Below, in pieces: positions 31,161 to 39,620 of a stretch of DNA of 64,000 nt. A program made the translations under genes and the position numbers. The notes under the pieces are model-generated. The model had not been told where the DNA came from. It saw nothing but the letters and a program-made list of their open reading frames with translations, and ran no database searches. Source of the DNA: Oceanicola sp. 502str15 (GTDB taxonomy: Bacteria; Pseudomonadota; Alphaproteobacteria; Rhodobacterales; Rhodobacteraceae); the NCBI RefSeq assembly GCF_024105635.1, contig NZ_WYDQ01000002.1:1-64000 (forward strand). Reading direction: 5' to 3'. Numbering within the stretch: position 1 is the stretch's first letter; every line of letters starts with the position of its first letter.

Positions 31161-32606
31161 ATGTCCTCCCAAATCAGTTCCCGTTTCAGTCGCCGATCTT
31201 TTCTTGCAACGTCCTTGGCGGGTATCGGCGCCACGGCTTTCGGAAAGCCTCTGCGCGCCGAGCCGCAAATCCGCAGCTTTTCGCTGCGCCCCGCGCCGGG
31301 ACAGGCAAGGTTGGTCCCAGAACCTTATCCCGCAACCCCCGTTTGGGGCTTCAACGGCCAGGTTCCCGGCCCGGAGCTACGGGCTCGGCAAGGCGATCGG
31401 CTGCGCATCGCCGTCACAAACGGTCTGGACGAGGAAACCACCGTCCATTGGCACGGACTTCGTCTGTCGAACGCGATGGATGGGGTTCCACACCTGACGC
31501 AGAAGCCGATCGCACCCGGAGAAACCTTCACCTACGAGTTCGACGCGATCGATGCCGGAACCTTCTGGTATCACCCCCACCAGCGCAGTTTCGAGCAGGT
31601 CGGACGTGGGCTGGCCGGACCGCTCATCATCGACGAACCCAACCCGCCGCAGGTCGACCGCGATGTCACCTGGATGCTGGACGATTGGCGGCTGACGCAG
31701 GACGCATCGATCGCGGATGACTTCGGCGCAGCCATGGACATGAGCCATGCGGGCCGTCTGGGCAATACTGTCACGATAAATGGGCGTGTTCCCGATGTCT
31801 TCGCGGTGCGGCAAGGCGAACGTATCCGGTTGCGGCTGATCAATGCCGCGAACGCCCGCATCTTCGCGCTCGACTTCGGCGACCTTTCCGCGCGCATCAT
31901 TGCACTCGACGGCCAGCCGGTCACCCCGCACGCTGCGCCTGACGGTGTCGTGGTTCTTGGCCCGGCGATGCGTGCGGACATCATGCTCGATTGCCCTGCC
32001 GACCCCGGAACCAGGCTGCAAATCGTCGACCGCGCCTATCGTGACAATGAATTCAACCTGCTGGATGTCGTCTTTGACGAAACGCCCCTGCGTGCCACGC
32101 CGCCGGAATGGGAAATTGCCCTTCCAGCCAATCCACTGATCGAACCTGATCTGAACGCAGCCCGTCGTCATGAAATCCTGTTCACCGGGGGCATGATGGG
32201 CGCCATGGTCGAGCGCCAGATGGGCCTGAGCCAGTCCGGCAGCATGATGGGCGGAATGATGGGTGGCGTTGTGGGTGGCGGCATGTGGTTCGTCAATGGC
32301 GTCGCCGCCGAAGGGCACATGCTCGACCCCTTCCTGACATTGGAGCGCGACGCGAGCCATATCCTCCAAATGACGAACGCCACTGCCTTCGACCATCCGA
32401 TCCACCTGCACGGCCACTCCTTCCGAGTCATCAGCCGCGATGGGGTGCCGACCGATTTCCGCGAATGGCAAGATACCGTGCTGATCGCGCCGCGCGAGCA
32501 GCTGGAAATCGCCCTGGTCGCCGACAATCCCGGAGACTGGATGTTCCATTGCCACATCCTCGAGCACCAGGCGGCCGGGATGATGGGCGTGATCCGCGTC
32601 GCATGA
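31161..32606 (+). CDS. CueO/CopA-like multicopper oxidase
   Basis: 481-aa periplasmic copper oxidase. A twin-arginine leader (FSRRSFLATSLAGIGATAFG) precedes three cupredoxin domains; the copper motifs are TVHWHGLRL, WYHPHQRS, HPIHLHGHSFRV and HCHILEHQAAGMMG. A methionine/glycine-rich insert (GSMMGGMMGGVVGGGMWF) near residue 375 is the usual Cu(I)-binding region of CueO relatives. The function is oxidation of Cu(I) for copper tolerance. It is followed at overlapping ATGA by a BNR-type gene and then DUF411 and cytochrome c genes, a module repeated at 53.9–57 kb. Confidence 0.9.
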   Translation: MSSQISSRFSRRSFLATSLAGIGATAFGKPLRAEPQIRSFSLRPAPGQARLVPEPYPATPVWGFNGQVPGPELRARQGDRLRIAVTNGLDEETTVHWHGLRLSNAMDGVPHLTQKPIAPGETFTYEFDAIDAGTFWYHPHQRSFEQVGRGLAGPLIIDEPNPPQVDRDVTWMLDDWRLTQDASIADDFGAAMDMSHAGRLGNTVTINGRVPDVFAVRQGERIRLRLINAANARIFALDFGDLSARIIALDGQPVTPHAAPDGVVVLGPAMRADIMLDCPADPGTRLQIVDRAYRDNEFNLLDVVFDETPLRATPPEWEIALPANPLIEPDLNAARRHEILFTGGMMGAMVERQMGLSQSGSMMGGMMGGVVGGGMWFVNGVAAEGHMLDPFLTLERDASHILQMTNATAFDHPIHLHGHSFRVISRDGVPTDFREWQDTVLIAPREQLEIALVADNPGDWMFHCHILEHQAAGMMGVIRVA

Positions 32607-33553
32607 GCAGAGGAGCATGCAGATTGAAGTCGATTGAGATTGGATGTCGGCCAAACCGGCGCAAGGTACTCACCGCGGCACTCAGTATCGGCGTCGCTTC
32701 GATGTTGCCGGGGTTCGCACTCGCGGCGAGCGATGGTGATCCAGCGGCTCTTGCCTTTGATGGCGATACCATCCTGCTGGCGAGAGGAGGGCTGTTCGTC
32801 AGTGATAATGGCGGCCGGACTTGGACCGCGACAGAAACACCGGGGAACGTGCTGTCGCTGGCGACCCATCGCGACCGGCCCGGCCGTGTGGTCGCAGGGT
32901 TGGCCAAGGGCGGTGTCAGCATTTCCGAAGATGGGGGCGCTTCGTGGCGCGTCAGCGACGCTGGGCTGCCTGACGGAGAGATCAATGCCGTTGCCATCGC
33001 CTCGCGGAACCCGGACATGATCTATGCCTCGGTTCGCGGCGACGGGTTGTGGAAGAGCGAGGACGCCGGTGCAACCTGGTCGCTCGCCATGGACCGCCCT
33101 TGGCTCGACGACGCAGAGCGCGATCCTCTTGCTCTGGCTTCGGTCGAGCTTGAGACCGGCATGGGCGGTATCTGGATCTATGCGGGCACCGAGGTTGGCC
33201 TTGCGCGGGTGCCCGATTGCTTTTGTCGCTGGCAGGACGTGCGGCCAGGCAACGCGATGGACTCATTGGTTGCGGGTGAAGCCCCACCGTCCGAAGCGCC
33301 ATTGCCAGGCGGTGAACCGATCCTGTCGCTGGCCAGCGCCCCCTCGGCGCCGGAAGTGATGTATGCCGCGCTGCCTTCGGGCCTCTGGGCATCGCAGGAC
33401 GGCGGAGTCATCTGGCAAAAGCGGGCCAGCAATGCTGCGACCACTGTTGCGGTTCATTCAAGAAACGAGACCTACATCGCTGCCCTGTTGGGCGGCATCT
33501 TGAAAATCAGCCGTGACGGCGGCGCAACCTGGATCGAAACTGGAGAACGATGA
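32603..33553 (+). CDS. Tat-exported BNR/β-propeller repeat protein
   Basis: 316-aa exported protein. After a twin-Arg-like leader (RPNRRKVLTAALSIGVASMLPGFALAA) come at least five Asp-box-like BNR repeats (SDNGGRTW, SEDGGASW, SEDAGATW, SQDGGVIW, SRDGGATW), indicating a β-propeller like those of photosystem-assembly YCF48 or sialidase-like proteins. The start at 32603 overlaps the oxidase stop (ATGA). Periplasmic; function unknown, perhaps assembly of the adjacent copper proteins. Confidence 0.75.
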   Translation: MSRGACRLKSIEIGCRPNRRKVLTAALSIGVASMLPGFALAASDGDPAALAFDGDTILLARGGLFVSDNGGRTWTATETPGNVLSLATHRDRPGRVVAGLAKGGVSISEDGGASWRVSDAGLPDGEINAVAIASRNPDMIYASVRGDGLWKSEDAGATWSLAMDRPWLDDAERDPLALASVELETGMGGIWIYAGTEVGLARVPDCFCRWQDVRPGNAMDSLVAGEAPPSEAPLPGGEPILSLASAPSAPEVMYAALPSGLWASQDGGVIWQKRASNAATTVAVHSRNETYIAALLGGILKISRDGGATWIETGER

Positions 33554-34047
33554 TGGAAAATAGGGTGCAGAGAAGAAACGCGCTTGGTCTGATTGGCAGC
33601 GGCATTGTCGGAATGGTGGGCCTGACCACATCGGCCTGGGCGCAAGCGACAGACGATGTGGCACCCGGTCTGGCGGGCAGCGAAAGGCAGATCACCATCT
33701 GGCGCGATCCGGGCTGCGGCTGCTGTGATGCCTATGGGGATTATCTCGAAGAACACGGCTTTACCGTAACGCGTGTGGATGACCGCGACTTCGACAAACG
33801 CTCGGTCGAAGTCGGTGTGCCCGCCCAGGGCATCGGCTGCCACTTGGCCGAGATCGACGGCTACTATGTCAGCGGTCTCGTCCCCGTCGACATCATCGAG
33901 CGGCTGCTGGAAACCCGTCCGGCGATAACGGGTATCACCTTGCCGGGAATGCCCGCGAATGCACCCGGGATGGCTGCGGTCAAGTCAGGCACGCTAAGGA
34001 CCTACGCCTTTGGCCCGGAAGGAATCTCAATCTATGCCGATGAATAA
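33550..34047 (+). CDS. DUF411 metal-binding protein (copy 1)
   Basis: 165-aa exported DUF411 protein. A leader (RNALGLIGSGIVGMVGLTTSAWA) is followed by the thioredoxin-like signature DPGCGCCDAYGDYLEEHGF and a C-terminal half with GIGCHLAEIDGYYVSGLVP and TLPGMPANAPGM. The CxCC cluster and Met-rich PGMP motif suggest copper or other soft-metal binding. It overlaps neighbouring genes (ATGATG at 33550) in the MCO operon. Two more copies lie at 45.6 and 55.8 kb. Confidence 0.85.
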   Translation: MMENRVQRRNALGLIGSGIVGMVGLTTSAWAQATDDVAPGLAGSERQITIWRDPGCGCCDAYGDYLEEHGFTVTRVDDRDFDKRSVEVGVPAQGIGCHLAEIDGYYVSGLVPVDIIERLLETRPAITGITLPGMPANAPGMAAVKSGTLRTYAFGPEGISIYADE

Positions 34048-34561
34048 GGGGCCAAAGAACCGACTGGCGAAGGGTACGGTCAGGCGGTCAGTGCACCTCG
34101 CTGCCCTAGTGTCCACGCTCGCGGCCACCGGCCTCGTGGTGCTGGCCCAATCGGAACCGGTGGACCCGCGTGTCGAGGGACTGACGTTTTTGGGAGAGCC
34201 CGTGCTTGCAGCCGAGGTCACGGCAGGGCAACGGCTTTATGCGGACAACTGCGCCAGTTGCCATGGTGCGAACCTCGAAGGCCAGCCCGATTGGCGTCGT
34301 CGTCTTGACACGGGAAGAATGCCGGCCCCGCCGCATGATGACACAGGCCACACCTGGCACCATTCAGACCGCATGCTTTTTCAGATCACTAAAGGCGGGG
34401 TCGGGGCCGTCGTGCCGGGATACGAGAGCGACATGCCGGCCTTCGGAGAGGATCTGACAGACGCAGAGATCGCGGCTATCCTCGTCTACATCAAGAGCAC
34501 CTGGCCTGAGCGACAACGTGAGTTCCAAGCCGAAGTTTCGGCCAATGACACGGGCGGGTGA
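34034..34561 (+). CDS. Membrane-anchored c-type cytochrome (copy 1)
   Basis: 175-aa single-heme cytochrome c with an uncleaved or cleaved N-terminal leader (SVHLAALVSTLAATGLVVLA). The heme site CASCHG and the C-terminal Met ligand region (GYESDMPAFGEDLTDAEIAAILVYIKSTWPERQ) match class I cytochromes of about 100 aa. It overlaps the DUF411 gene. The paralogue at 56611–57036 has the same CASCHGANLEGQ and IKSTWP sequences. It would accept electrons from the adjacent oxidase module. Confidence 0.85.
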   Translation: MPMNKGPKNRLAKGTVRRSVHLAALVSTLAATGLVVLAQSEPVDPRVEGLTFLGEPVLAAEVTAGQRLYADNCASCHGANLEGQPDWRRRLDTGRMPAPPHDDTGHTWHHSDRMLFQITKGGVGAVVPGYESDMPAFGEDLTDAEIAAILVYIKSTWPERQREFQAEVSANDTGG

Positions 34562-34760
34562 AGATCGACAGGGTGTCAGGATAGTATCTTTCGACCAAAG
34601 CCGATCCACCGGGGGACCAATTCGGCAAATCTGTCCTATTCCGCCCCCCGACTCCCGCTTTACCACGCTAATTCGGACCTGACCTGGTTGGCCGTTAACC
34701 CGACCGCAAGGCAAGCATGTGCTACCAGAGTCGCGTGCATGCGTTCACGAAAATTTGCCC

Positions 34761-34791
34761 TTGAACCTCTAGCCACTAGAAGTCCTATCTA
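34761..34791 (+). promoter_or_regulatory. MerR-type 19-bp-spacer promoter 1 (L,D-transpeptidase)
   Basis: −35 TTGAAC (34761–34766), 19-base spacer, −10 TATCTA (34786–34791). The spacer carries a CTCTAG…CTAGAAG dyad. The 19-base spacing and dyad are the signature of promoters activated by MerR-family metal sensors. It reads toward the L,D-transpeptidase gene at 34853. The rest of the 291-base gap holds nothing recognisable. Confidence 0.8.
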
Positions 34792-34852
34792 GTCGACGAG
34801 AATGTATATCGTTCTTGCCATTGATCGCCGGTGGGAACCGAAAGGGTACGAC

Positions 34853-35515
34853 ATGCTGACAAGACGACACTTCATTCAAACGACAACAGCGCTCTTTTCG
34901 GCGACTGTGGCCAACCCTGTGTTTGCCGATAGCTGGCCCACCGAGGCGCAGAAGGCTGAATGGGACGCGCAAGTCAGCCCGCCCGGCTTCGATCCGGCCA
35001 CGTCAAACCCTTGGGGACTACACCCACGTTTCTTGCCTCAGCGTGTGGACGCGAAGGACGGCCTCGTGCCGGGAGACATCCATGTCGATGCGGTCGCGCG
35101 GTATCTCTACCACATTGAGGAGGGTGGAACCGCGATGCGCTACGGCGTGGCGATCGCGCGGGGCAACCTCTACGAGCCAGGTGTTTATAACATCAAGCGC
35201 AAGGTCAGGTGGCCGCACTGGACGCCGACACAGAATATGATCGAGCGGGATCCCGAAAACGCAAGATGGGCCGACGGAATGGAACCCGGGCCTCAAAACG
35301 CCTTGGGATCGCGGGCGCTCTATCTCTATGTCGGTGATCGCGACACCTATCTTCGGATACACGGCACACCCTATCCGAGAAGCATCGGCGGTCGTGCGAG
35401 TTCGGGTTGCGTGCGGATGGTTATGGCACACATCAACGAGCTTTATCCGAACGTCGAGATCGGATCGACAGCACATCTTTATTCGGCTGAGGACAGCGTT
35501 ACCGCGAGAAGTTGA
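34853..35515 (+). CDS. L,D-transpeptidase (YkuD), exported
   Basis: 220-aa exported cell-wall enzyme. The leader is RRHFIQTTTALFSATVANPVFA. The catalytic YkuD motif HGTPYPRSIGGRASSGCVRM supplies the active-site His and Cys. L,D-transpeptidases make 3-3 peptidoglycan cross-links or attach lipoproteins. ATG 34853 is preferred over an upstream start because the promoter's dyad and the leader fit it. Its MerR-type promoter links wall remodelling to divalent metal stress. Confidence 0.85.
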   Translation: MLTRRHFIQTTTALFSATVANPVFADSWPTEAQKAEWDAQVSPPGFDPATSNPWGLHPRFLPQRVDAKDGLVPGDIHVDAVARYLYHIEEGGTAMRYGVAIARGNLYEPGVYNIKRKVRWPHWTPTQNMIERDPENARWADGMEPGPQNALGSRALYLYVGDRDTYLRIHGTPYPRSIGGRASSGCVRMVMAHINELYPNVEIGSTAHLYSAEDSVTARS

Positions 35516-35562
35516 ATGAGGTAAGTAGCTCTCAGCGCATTGATGTGACGTGCGGGTCGTCG

Positions 35563-35847
35563 TCACACTTCCCGCGCGACGCAGATAGGGTTGCCGTTCG
35601 CCGTGCGCAGCGGCAGCAAGGTCGTTTCAACGGGGCCGCTGTGTTCGTACCAGTAGCACCCGTCCTCGGGCACCAAGCGCGCGGTTGCAACATCCTGATC
35701 CGGGGCAGCCATTGCAATCACGGCTTCGGGAACGTTGCCCCGCTGGTCTGCCGCGTCGCCTGGCCCAGTCGGCTGGACTGCGCATCCGGCCGTAAGCGAC
35801 AGCACCACTGCAACCATCATTTTTTGCTTCAGCATCAAAACCCGCAT
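35563..35847 (-). CDS. Small lipoprotein
   Basis: 94-aa lipoprotein with a lipobox VVLSLTAGC, then a short exported domain (DGCYWYEHSGPVETTLLPLRTANGNPIC) with two cysteines that may form a disulfide. The ATG at 35847 follows an AAGGAAG ribosome-binding site; a longer upstream start lacks one. No family recognised. It lies between two metal-regulated genes, divergent from the ZntA-type ATPase. Confidence 0.6.
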   Translation of the reverse strand: MRVLMLKQKMMVAVVLSLTAGCAVQPTGPGDAADQRGNVPEAVIAMAAPDQDVATARLVPEDGCYWYEHSGPVETTLLPLRTANGNPICVAREV

Positions 35848-35966
35848 CAAGCTTCCTTTCGTGACTGTTTTTCTTTGCAGCGGCTGTTCATGCCTCAAGG
35901 CGTGATGGAGCCGGTCGCCGCATCCTCTAGCAATAAAACAAACTGAAATACCACCGTATTCTGCTC

Positions 35967-35997
35967 TTGAAGCTCTAGCTACTGTAGGGGCTATGTC
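35967..35997 (+). promoter_or_regulatory. MerR-type 19-bp-spacer promoter 2 (ZntA-type ATPase)
   Basis: −35 TTGAAG (35967–35972), 19-base spacer containing CTCTAGCTACTGTAGGGG, −10 TATGTC (35992–35997). The arrangement is the same as at 34761, 50269 and 51545. It reads into the P-type ATPase gene with only about 30 bases of leader. Confidence 0.8.
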
Positions 35998-36029
35998 ATG
36001 GTAAAGCACCCGAATCCAGAGGTCCATTC

Positions 36030-38384
36030 ATGCCGTCCGACACCCATCGTCACGACCACGATCACGCCGAAGATGCCCAGACAAGCGGCGGCAGCTGCTG
36101 CGGGAGCGCCGGAACGTGCGGCGACATCGTTCCGACGACGCCCGCGCCAGCGGGCGGGCGCAGTTTTCAGGTGTCCGGCCTCGATTGCGCCGAGGAGGTA
36201 GCAATCCTGAACAAGGTGGTCGGCCCGAAGATCGGCGGGGCCGAGCATCTCGCGTTCGACATCATCAATGGACGGATGACTATTCTCGACAGCGCCAAGA
36301 GTGTATCGGACGGCGAAGTTGCAGAGCTGGTCGCAAGCACCGGCATGACCGCCAAGCCCTGGGATGCCGAAAACGCGTCGGTCGACCAGGCGGCCCATCT
36401 TGCACGCCAGCGGCTGTTTACGGCGCTCAGTGGCGGCTTCTGGGCCGCGGGATTTCTGTGGCACATCATCGAGACCGGCATGGGGGGGGCACTCGGCCTC
36501 TTCGCAGGGCACGGCGAAGCGCCGATGCCACTGGTCGAGGCAGGGCTATTCGCGGTTGCGATCCTGTTCGGTGTTTGGCTCGTGGCGCCCAAGGCATGGT
36601 CGTCCGCACGGCGGCTGTCGCCCGACATGAACCTGCTCATGGTAGTCGCAGTCGCGGGTGCAATTGGCCTCGGCGAATTTTTCGAGGCGGCGACGGTTGC
36701 GTTCTTCTTCTCGCTCTCGCTTTTCCTCGAAAGCTGGAGCGTCGGGCGTGCGAGGAATGCGGTTTCAGCTCTGCTGGACCTGGCGCCGCCGACGGCAAGA
36801 ATTCTTTATGATGACGGTTCGGAAGCGGACGTACCGGCTTCCGCGGTTGCTATCAACGCACGTTTCGTCGTGCGCGGCGGAGACCGCATCCCATTGGATG
36901 GTGAGGTTGTCGATGGGGCAGGGGCCGTCGATCAGGCGCCAATCACCGGAGAGAGTGCGCTGGTCCCAAAGGAACGGGGCGACGATGTCTATGCCGGTAC
37001 GATCAACGGCGAAGGCACACTGACGGTGCGCGCCACGAAGGCCGCCTCGGACACCGTGTTGGCCAAGATTATCCGCATGGTCGGCGACGCCCATGCCCGC
37101 CGCGCGCCGGTGGAGCAGTGGGTGGCGAAATTTGCCCGCATCTACACGCCTATCGTCATGGCTCTCGCCATCGCAATTGCCCTGTTGCCGCCGCTCATTT
37201 TCGGTGGGGCCTGGGATTATTGGTTCTACAATGCACTCGTGCTGCTGGTGATCGCCTGCCCGTGTGCTCTGGTCATCTCGACACCGGTCTCCATCGTCGC
37301 TGCACTCACCGCCTCTGCGCGGGCGGGGGTGCTGATCAAGGGCGGTGCATATGTTGAGGCACCGGGCAAGACCACTGCATTGGCCATGGACAAGACCGGC
37401 ACGATCACCATGGGCGAGCCCGAGGTGGCGGCGGTGCATCCGCTGGGCAAAGCATCGGCGCAAGATCTGATGACCCTCGCCGCTGGGCTGGAGGCACGTT
37501 CCTCGCATCCCTTGGCGCGTGCCATTCTCGCGCGGGCAGAAGCCGACGGCATCAATGTGTCCGCCGCGGAAGACACCCGAACCGTTCCCGGTAGGGGACT
37601 TGAAGGACGCACAGACGGCCGGTCGATCTGGCTAGGGTCCGACCGGTTTGCCGAGGAGAAGGGTTTCGGCGACGCCATTCCGAAGGATCTGCGCGACCGC
37701 ATCGAAGGGGCTGGCAGCACCCTTGTTGCCGTGGGCGACGACACCGGCGTGACCGGCATCCTGGAATTGCGCGACCGTATCCGCCCCGACGCCAAGGGCA
37801 TCGTGGCACAGCTCCACGCGCAAGGCGTGAAGACCATCGTCATGTTGACGGGCGACAACGAGCGGACAGCGCGCGCCGTTGCAGCCGAGGTCGGCATCGA
37901 CGAGGTCCGTGCCGAGCTTTTGCCCGAAGACAAGGTGACAGCCATCGAAGAACTGGTCGAAACGCATGACATGGTGGCCATGATCGGCGACGGGGTGAAC
38001 GACGCCCCCGCCATGGCGCGCGCGCATTACGCCATCGCGATGGGCGCTGTTGGTTCGGACGCGGCAATCGAGACGGCGGATATTGCCCTGATGACCGACG
38101 ACCTCGGCAAGGTGCCTTGGCTGATCGGTCATTCGCGCCGGACAATGTCGATTATCCATCAGAACATCGGTATTTCCTTGGCGACCAAGGGCGTTTTCGT
38201 TGTCGCTACCGCGTTCGGACTGGCATCGATGTGGGGCGCTATTGCAGCCGACGTAGGAGTGTCATTGCTGGTGGTGGCCAACGCCCTGCGCCTGCTTAAC
38301 AGCCAAGAGGCCAAGGCGCCGCCGTCCGGCGGTGAACAGGTTGGCGAAGGCTTGGCCAAAGGGGCGCTGGCACATGGTCATTGA
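36030..38384 (+). CDS. zntA: Zn/Cd/Pb-translocating P1B-type ATPase
   Basis: 784-aa inner-membrane heavy-metal pump. A His-rich N-terminus (HRHDHDHAED), a Cys-rich CCGSAGTC and an HMA domain with GLDCAEE (only one Cys) precede the transmembrane core. The transport motif CPC (in VIACPCALV, near residue 409), the phosphorylation site DKTGT (about 453) and GDGVNDAP (about 653) are all present. CPC with a His-rich end fits Zn(II)/Cd(II)/Pb(II) efflux. It has its own MerR-type promoter and a divalent-metal sensor gene at 50.4 kb. Confidence 0.93.
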   Translation: MPSDTHRHDHDHAEDAQTSGGSCCGSAGTCGDIVPTTPAPAGGRSFQVSGLDCAEEVAILNKVVGPKIGGAEHLAFDIINGRMTILDSAKSVSDGEVAELVASTGMTAKPWDAENASVDQAAHLARQRLFTALSGGFWAAGFLWHIIETGMGGALGLFAGHGEAPMPLVEAGLFAVAILFGVWLVAPKAWSSARRLSPDMNLLMVVAVAGAIGLGEFFEAATVAFFFSLSLFLESWSVGRARNAVSALLDLAPPTARILYDDGSEADVPASAVAINARFVVRGGDRIPLDGEVVDGAGAVDQAPITGESALVPKERGDDVYAGTINGEGTLTVRATKAASDTVLAKIIRMVGDAHARRAPVEQWVAKFARIYTPIVMALAIAIALLPPLIFGGAWDYWFYNALVLLVIACPCALVISTPVSIVAALTASARAGVLIKGGAYVEAPGKTTALAMDKTGTITMGEPEVAAVHPLGKASAQDLMTLAAGLEARSSHPLARAILARAEADGINVSAAEDTRTVPGRGLEGRTDGRSIWLGSDRFAEEKGFGDAIPKDLRDRIEGAGSTLVAVGDDTGVTGILELRDRIRPDAKGIVAQLHAQGVKTIVMLTGDNERTARAVAAEVGIDEVRAELLPEDKVTAIEELVETHDMVAMIGDGVNDAPAMARAHYAIAMGAVGSDAAIETADIALMTDDLGKVPWLIGHSRRTMSIIHQNIGISLATKGVFVVATAFGLASMWGAIAADVGVSLLVVANALRLLNSQEAKAPPSGGEQVGEGLAKGALAHGH

Positions 38385-38418
38385 ACTGGGAGAACCCGGA
38401 AAGGAGCCGAGACGAGAC

Positions 38419-38706
38419 ATGAGCGTGAAGGGCAGGATGATGTGTCCGGTTTGCGAGGTGCCCTTGAGCATGACCGACCGCCAGGGGATCGAGATCGACT
38501 TCTGTCCCGATTGCCGGGGTGTCTGGCTCGACCGGGGCGAACTGGACAAGATCATCGAGCGTTCGGCACCCGATGTGGCGCCTCAGCGGGTGCCTGAGCC
38601 GCGCGGCTACGACGATGATCGCGGCTACCGGCGCGGAAAGCACGGCGGCGGCGACGGCAAGCACGGCTATCGGCGCAAATCCTGGCTTCACGAGTTGTTC
38701 GATTAA
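38419..38706 (+). CDS. Zinc-finger (TFIIB-type) protein
   Basis: 95-aa protein with two Cys pairs, MMCPVCEVPLSM and FCPDCRGVWLDRGELDKI, matching the zf-TFIIB family, and a Gly/Arg/Lys-rich tail (GYRRGKHGGGDGKHGYRRK). The ATG 38419 follows GAGACGAG; longer upstream starts overlap the ATPase gene. Probably zinc-binding; role unknown. It is likely co-transcribed with the ATPase. Confidence 0.75.
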   Translation: MSVKGRMMCPVCEVPLSMTDRQGIEIDFCPDCRGVWLDRGELDKIIERSAPDVAPQRVPEPRGYDDDRGYRRGKHGGGDGKHGYRRKSWLHELFD

Positions 38707-38714
38707 GGCTTGCC

Positions 38715-38825
38715 GTGGCCTCCCTGCCGGTCGCCCTTAAGGCGCTGCGGTAGGCCCTCAAGGCATTCAGCGGTGAGCAGGTTGGTCCAGAGATCGCAAA
38801 GGCCGCGCTTGCCCACGGACATTGA
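38715..38825 (+). pseudogene. 3' remnant of a second P1B-type ATPase gene
   Basis: In frame this gives VASLPVALKALR, a stop (TAG 38751–38753), then ALKAFSGEQVGPEIAKAALAHGH and a stop. The intact ATPase at 36030–38384 ends with LLNSQEAKAPPSGGEQVGEG then LAKGALAHGH, so 38715–38825 is the degraded 3' end of a related ATPase. Either a duplicate was deleted or a neighbouring copy was truncated here. Confidence 0.8.
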
Positions 38826-38888
38826 TCACGCAGCATTTGCAAGGTAACGTAATGTCCATATCAGACCTCACGAAAGAGGCATCGAGCA

Positions 38889-39401
38889 GTGAAAACCATC
38901 CGATTTCCCCGCCGCGCCGTCCTGTTGGGCGGGTTGGCAGCGTTTTTGTCTGGCTGTGCCAGCAAGTTCCGCAGCTATGGCGGACCCGAGGTGACCCGTG
39001 TTCGGCTTTACAAGGGGCAGCGTTTGCTTGTTCTGGACGGAGCCGATCGCGTATTGCAAACCTATCCGGTCGGGCTGGGTTTCGCTCCTGAGGGTCACAA
39101 GCAATTCGAGGGAGACGGCCGGACCCCTGAGGGCGCTTACGTAGTCGATAAGCGCAACCCCGACAGTACGTATCATCTTTCGGTTGGCATCTCCTATCCG
39201 AATGAGGCCGACATAGCCTTCGCTGAAGCGCAGGGCCTTTCCCCCGGCGGCGACATCTTCATCCATGGTGGTCCACGCCCAGGGATCGACCCAACGGATG
39301 TCCGCGACTGGACAGCTGGCTGCATCGCGGTCACAGATCGGCAGATCGAGGACATCTATGCAATGGTGAAAGACGGAACACCGATCGACATCTACGCCTG
39401 A
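38889..39401 (+). CDS. L,D-transpeptidase-family lipoprotein
   Basis: 170-aa lipoprotein: lipobox LAAFLSGC near residue 21, then a YkuD-type domain with HGGPRPGIDPTDVRDWTAGC containing the His…Cys pair (C in TAGCIAV). It lies after the ATPase remnant. The enzyme would modify peptidoglycan in the periplasm. It is a second, distinct L,D-transpeptidase in the metal region. Confidence 0.8.
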   Translation: MKTIRFPRRAVLLGGLAAFLSGCASKFRSYGGPEVTRVRLYKGQRLLVLDGADRVLQTYPVGLGFAPEGHKQFEGDGRTPEGAYVVDKRNPDSTYHLSVGISYPNEADIAFAEAQGLSPGGDIFIHGGPRPGIDPTDVRDWTAGCIAVTDRQIEDIYAMVKDGTPIDIYA

Positions 39402-39620
39402 TGGGAGGAGATGATCTTCCGTCAGATCAGGAAAATCGTCGGTACAGGGCCACGTTGATCACTTCGATGGCGATCACGGCTAAAGTGACGCTCGCCGCCG
39501 GGGGCCAGCGCAAGCACCCGGTACGCGTAAGGACACTACAATATGTGTCCAGCCGTGGCAGTGGCGAAACAGGCTGGCCCTAGCGGAGAAGAATGCGTCT
39601 GGTCTCATGTCGAATTCAAT
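39402..39620. other. Gap between L,D-transpeptidase and CtaG-like gene
   Basis: 219 bases. On the minus strand an open stretch ends in a hydrophobic segment SVTLAVIAIEVINVALYRRF followed by a stop; it has no start codon and its family is not recognised. It may be the 3' end of a lost membrane-protein gene. Nothing else is seen. Confidence 0.3.

Noticed and set aside
31377..32654. Long minus-strand frame opposite the first multicopper oxidase
   Set aside because: The oxidase has all copper motifs; the antisense frame is a shadow.
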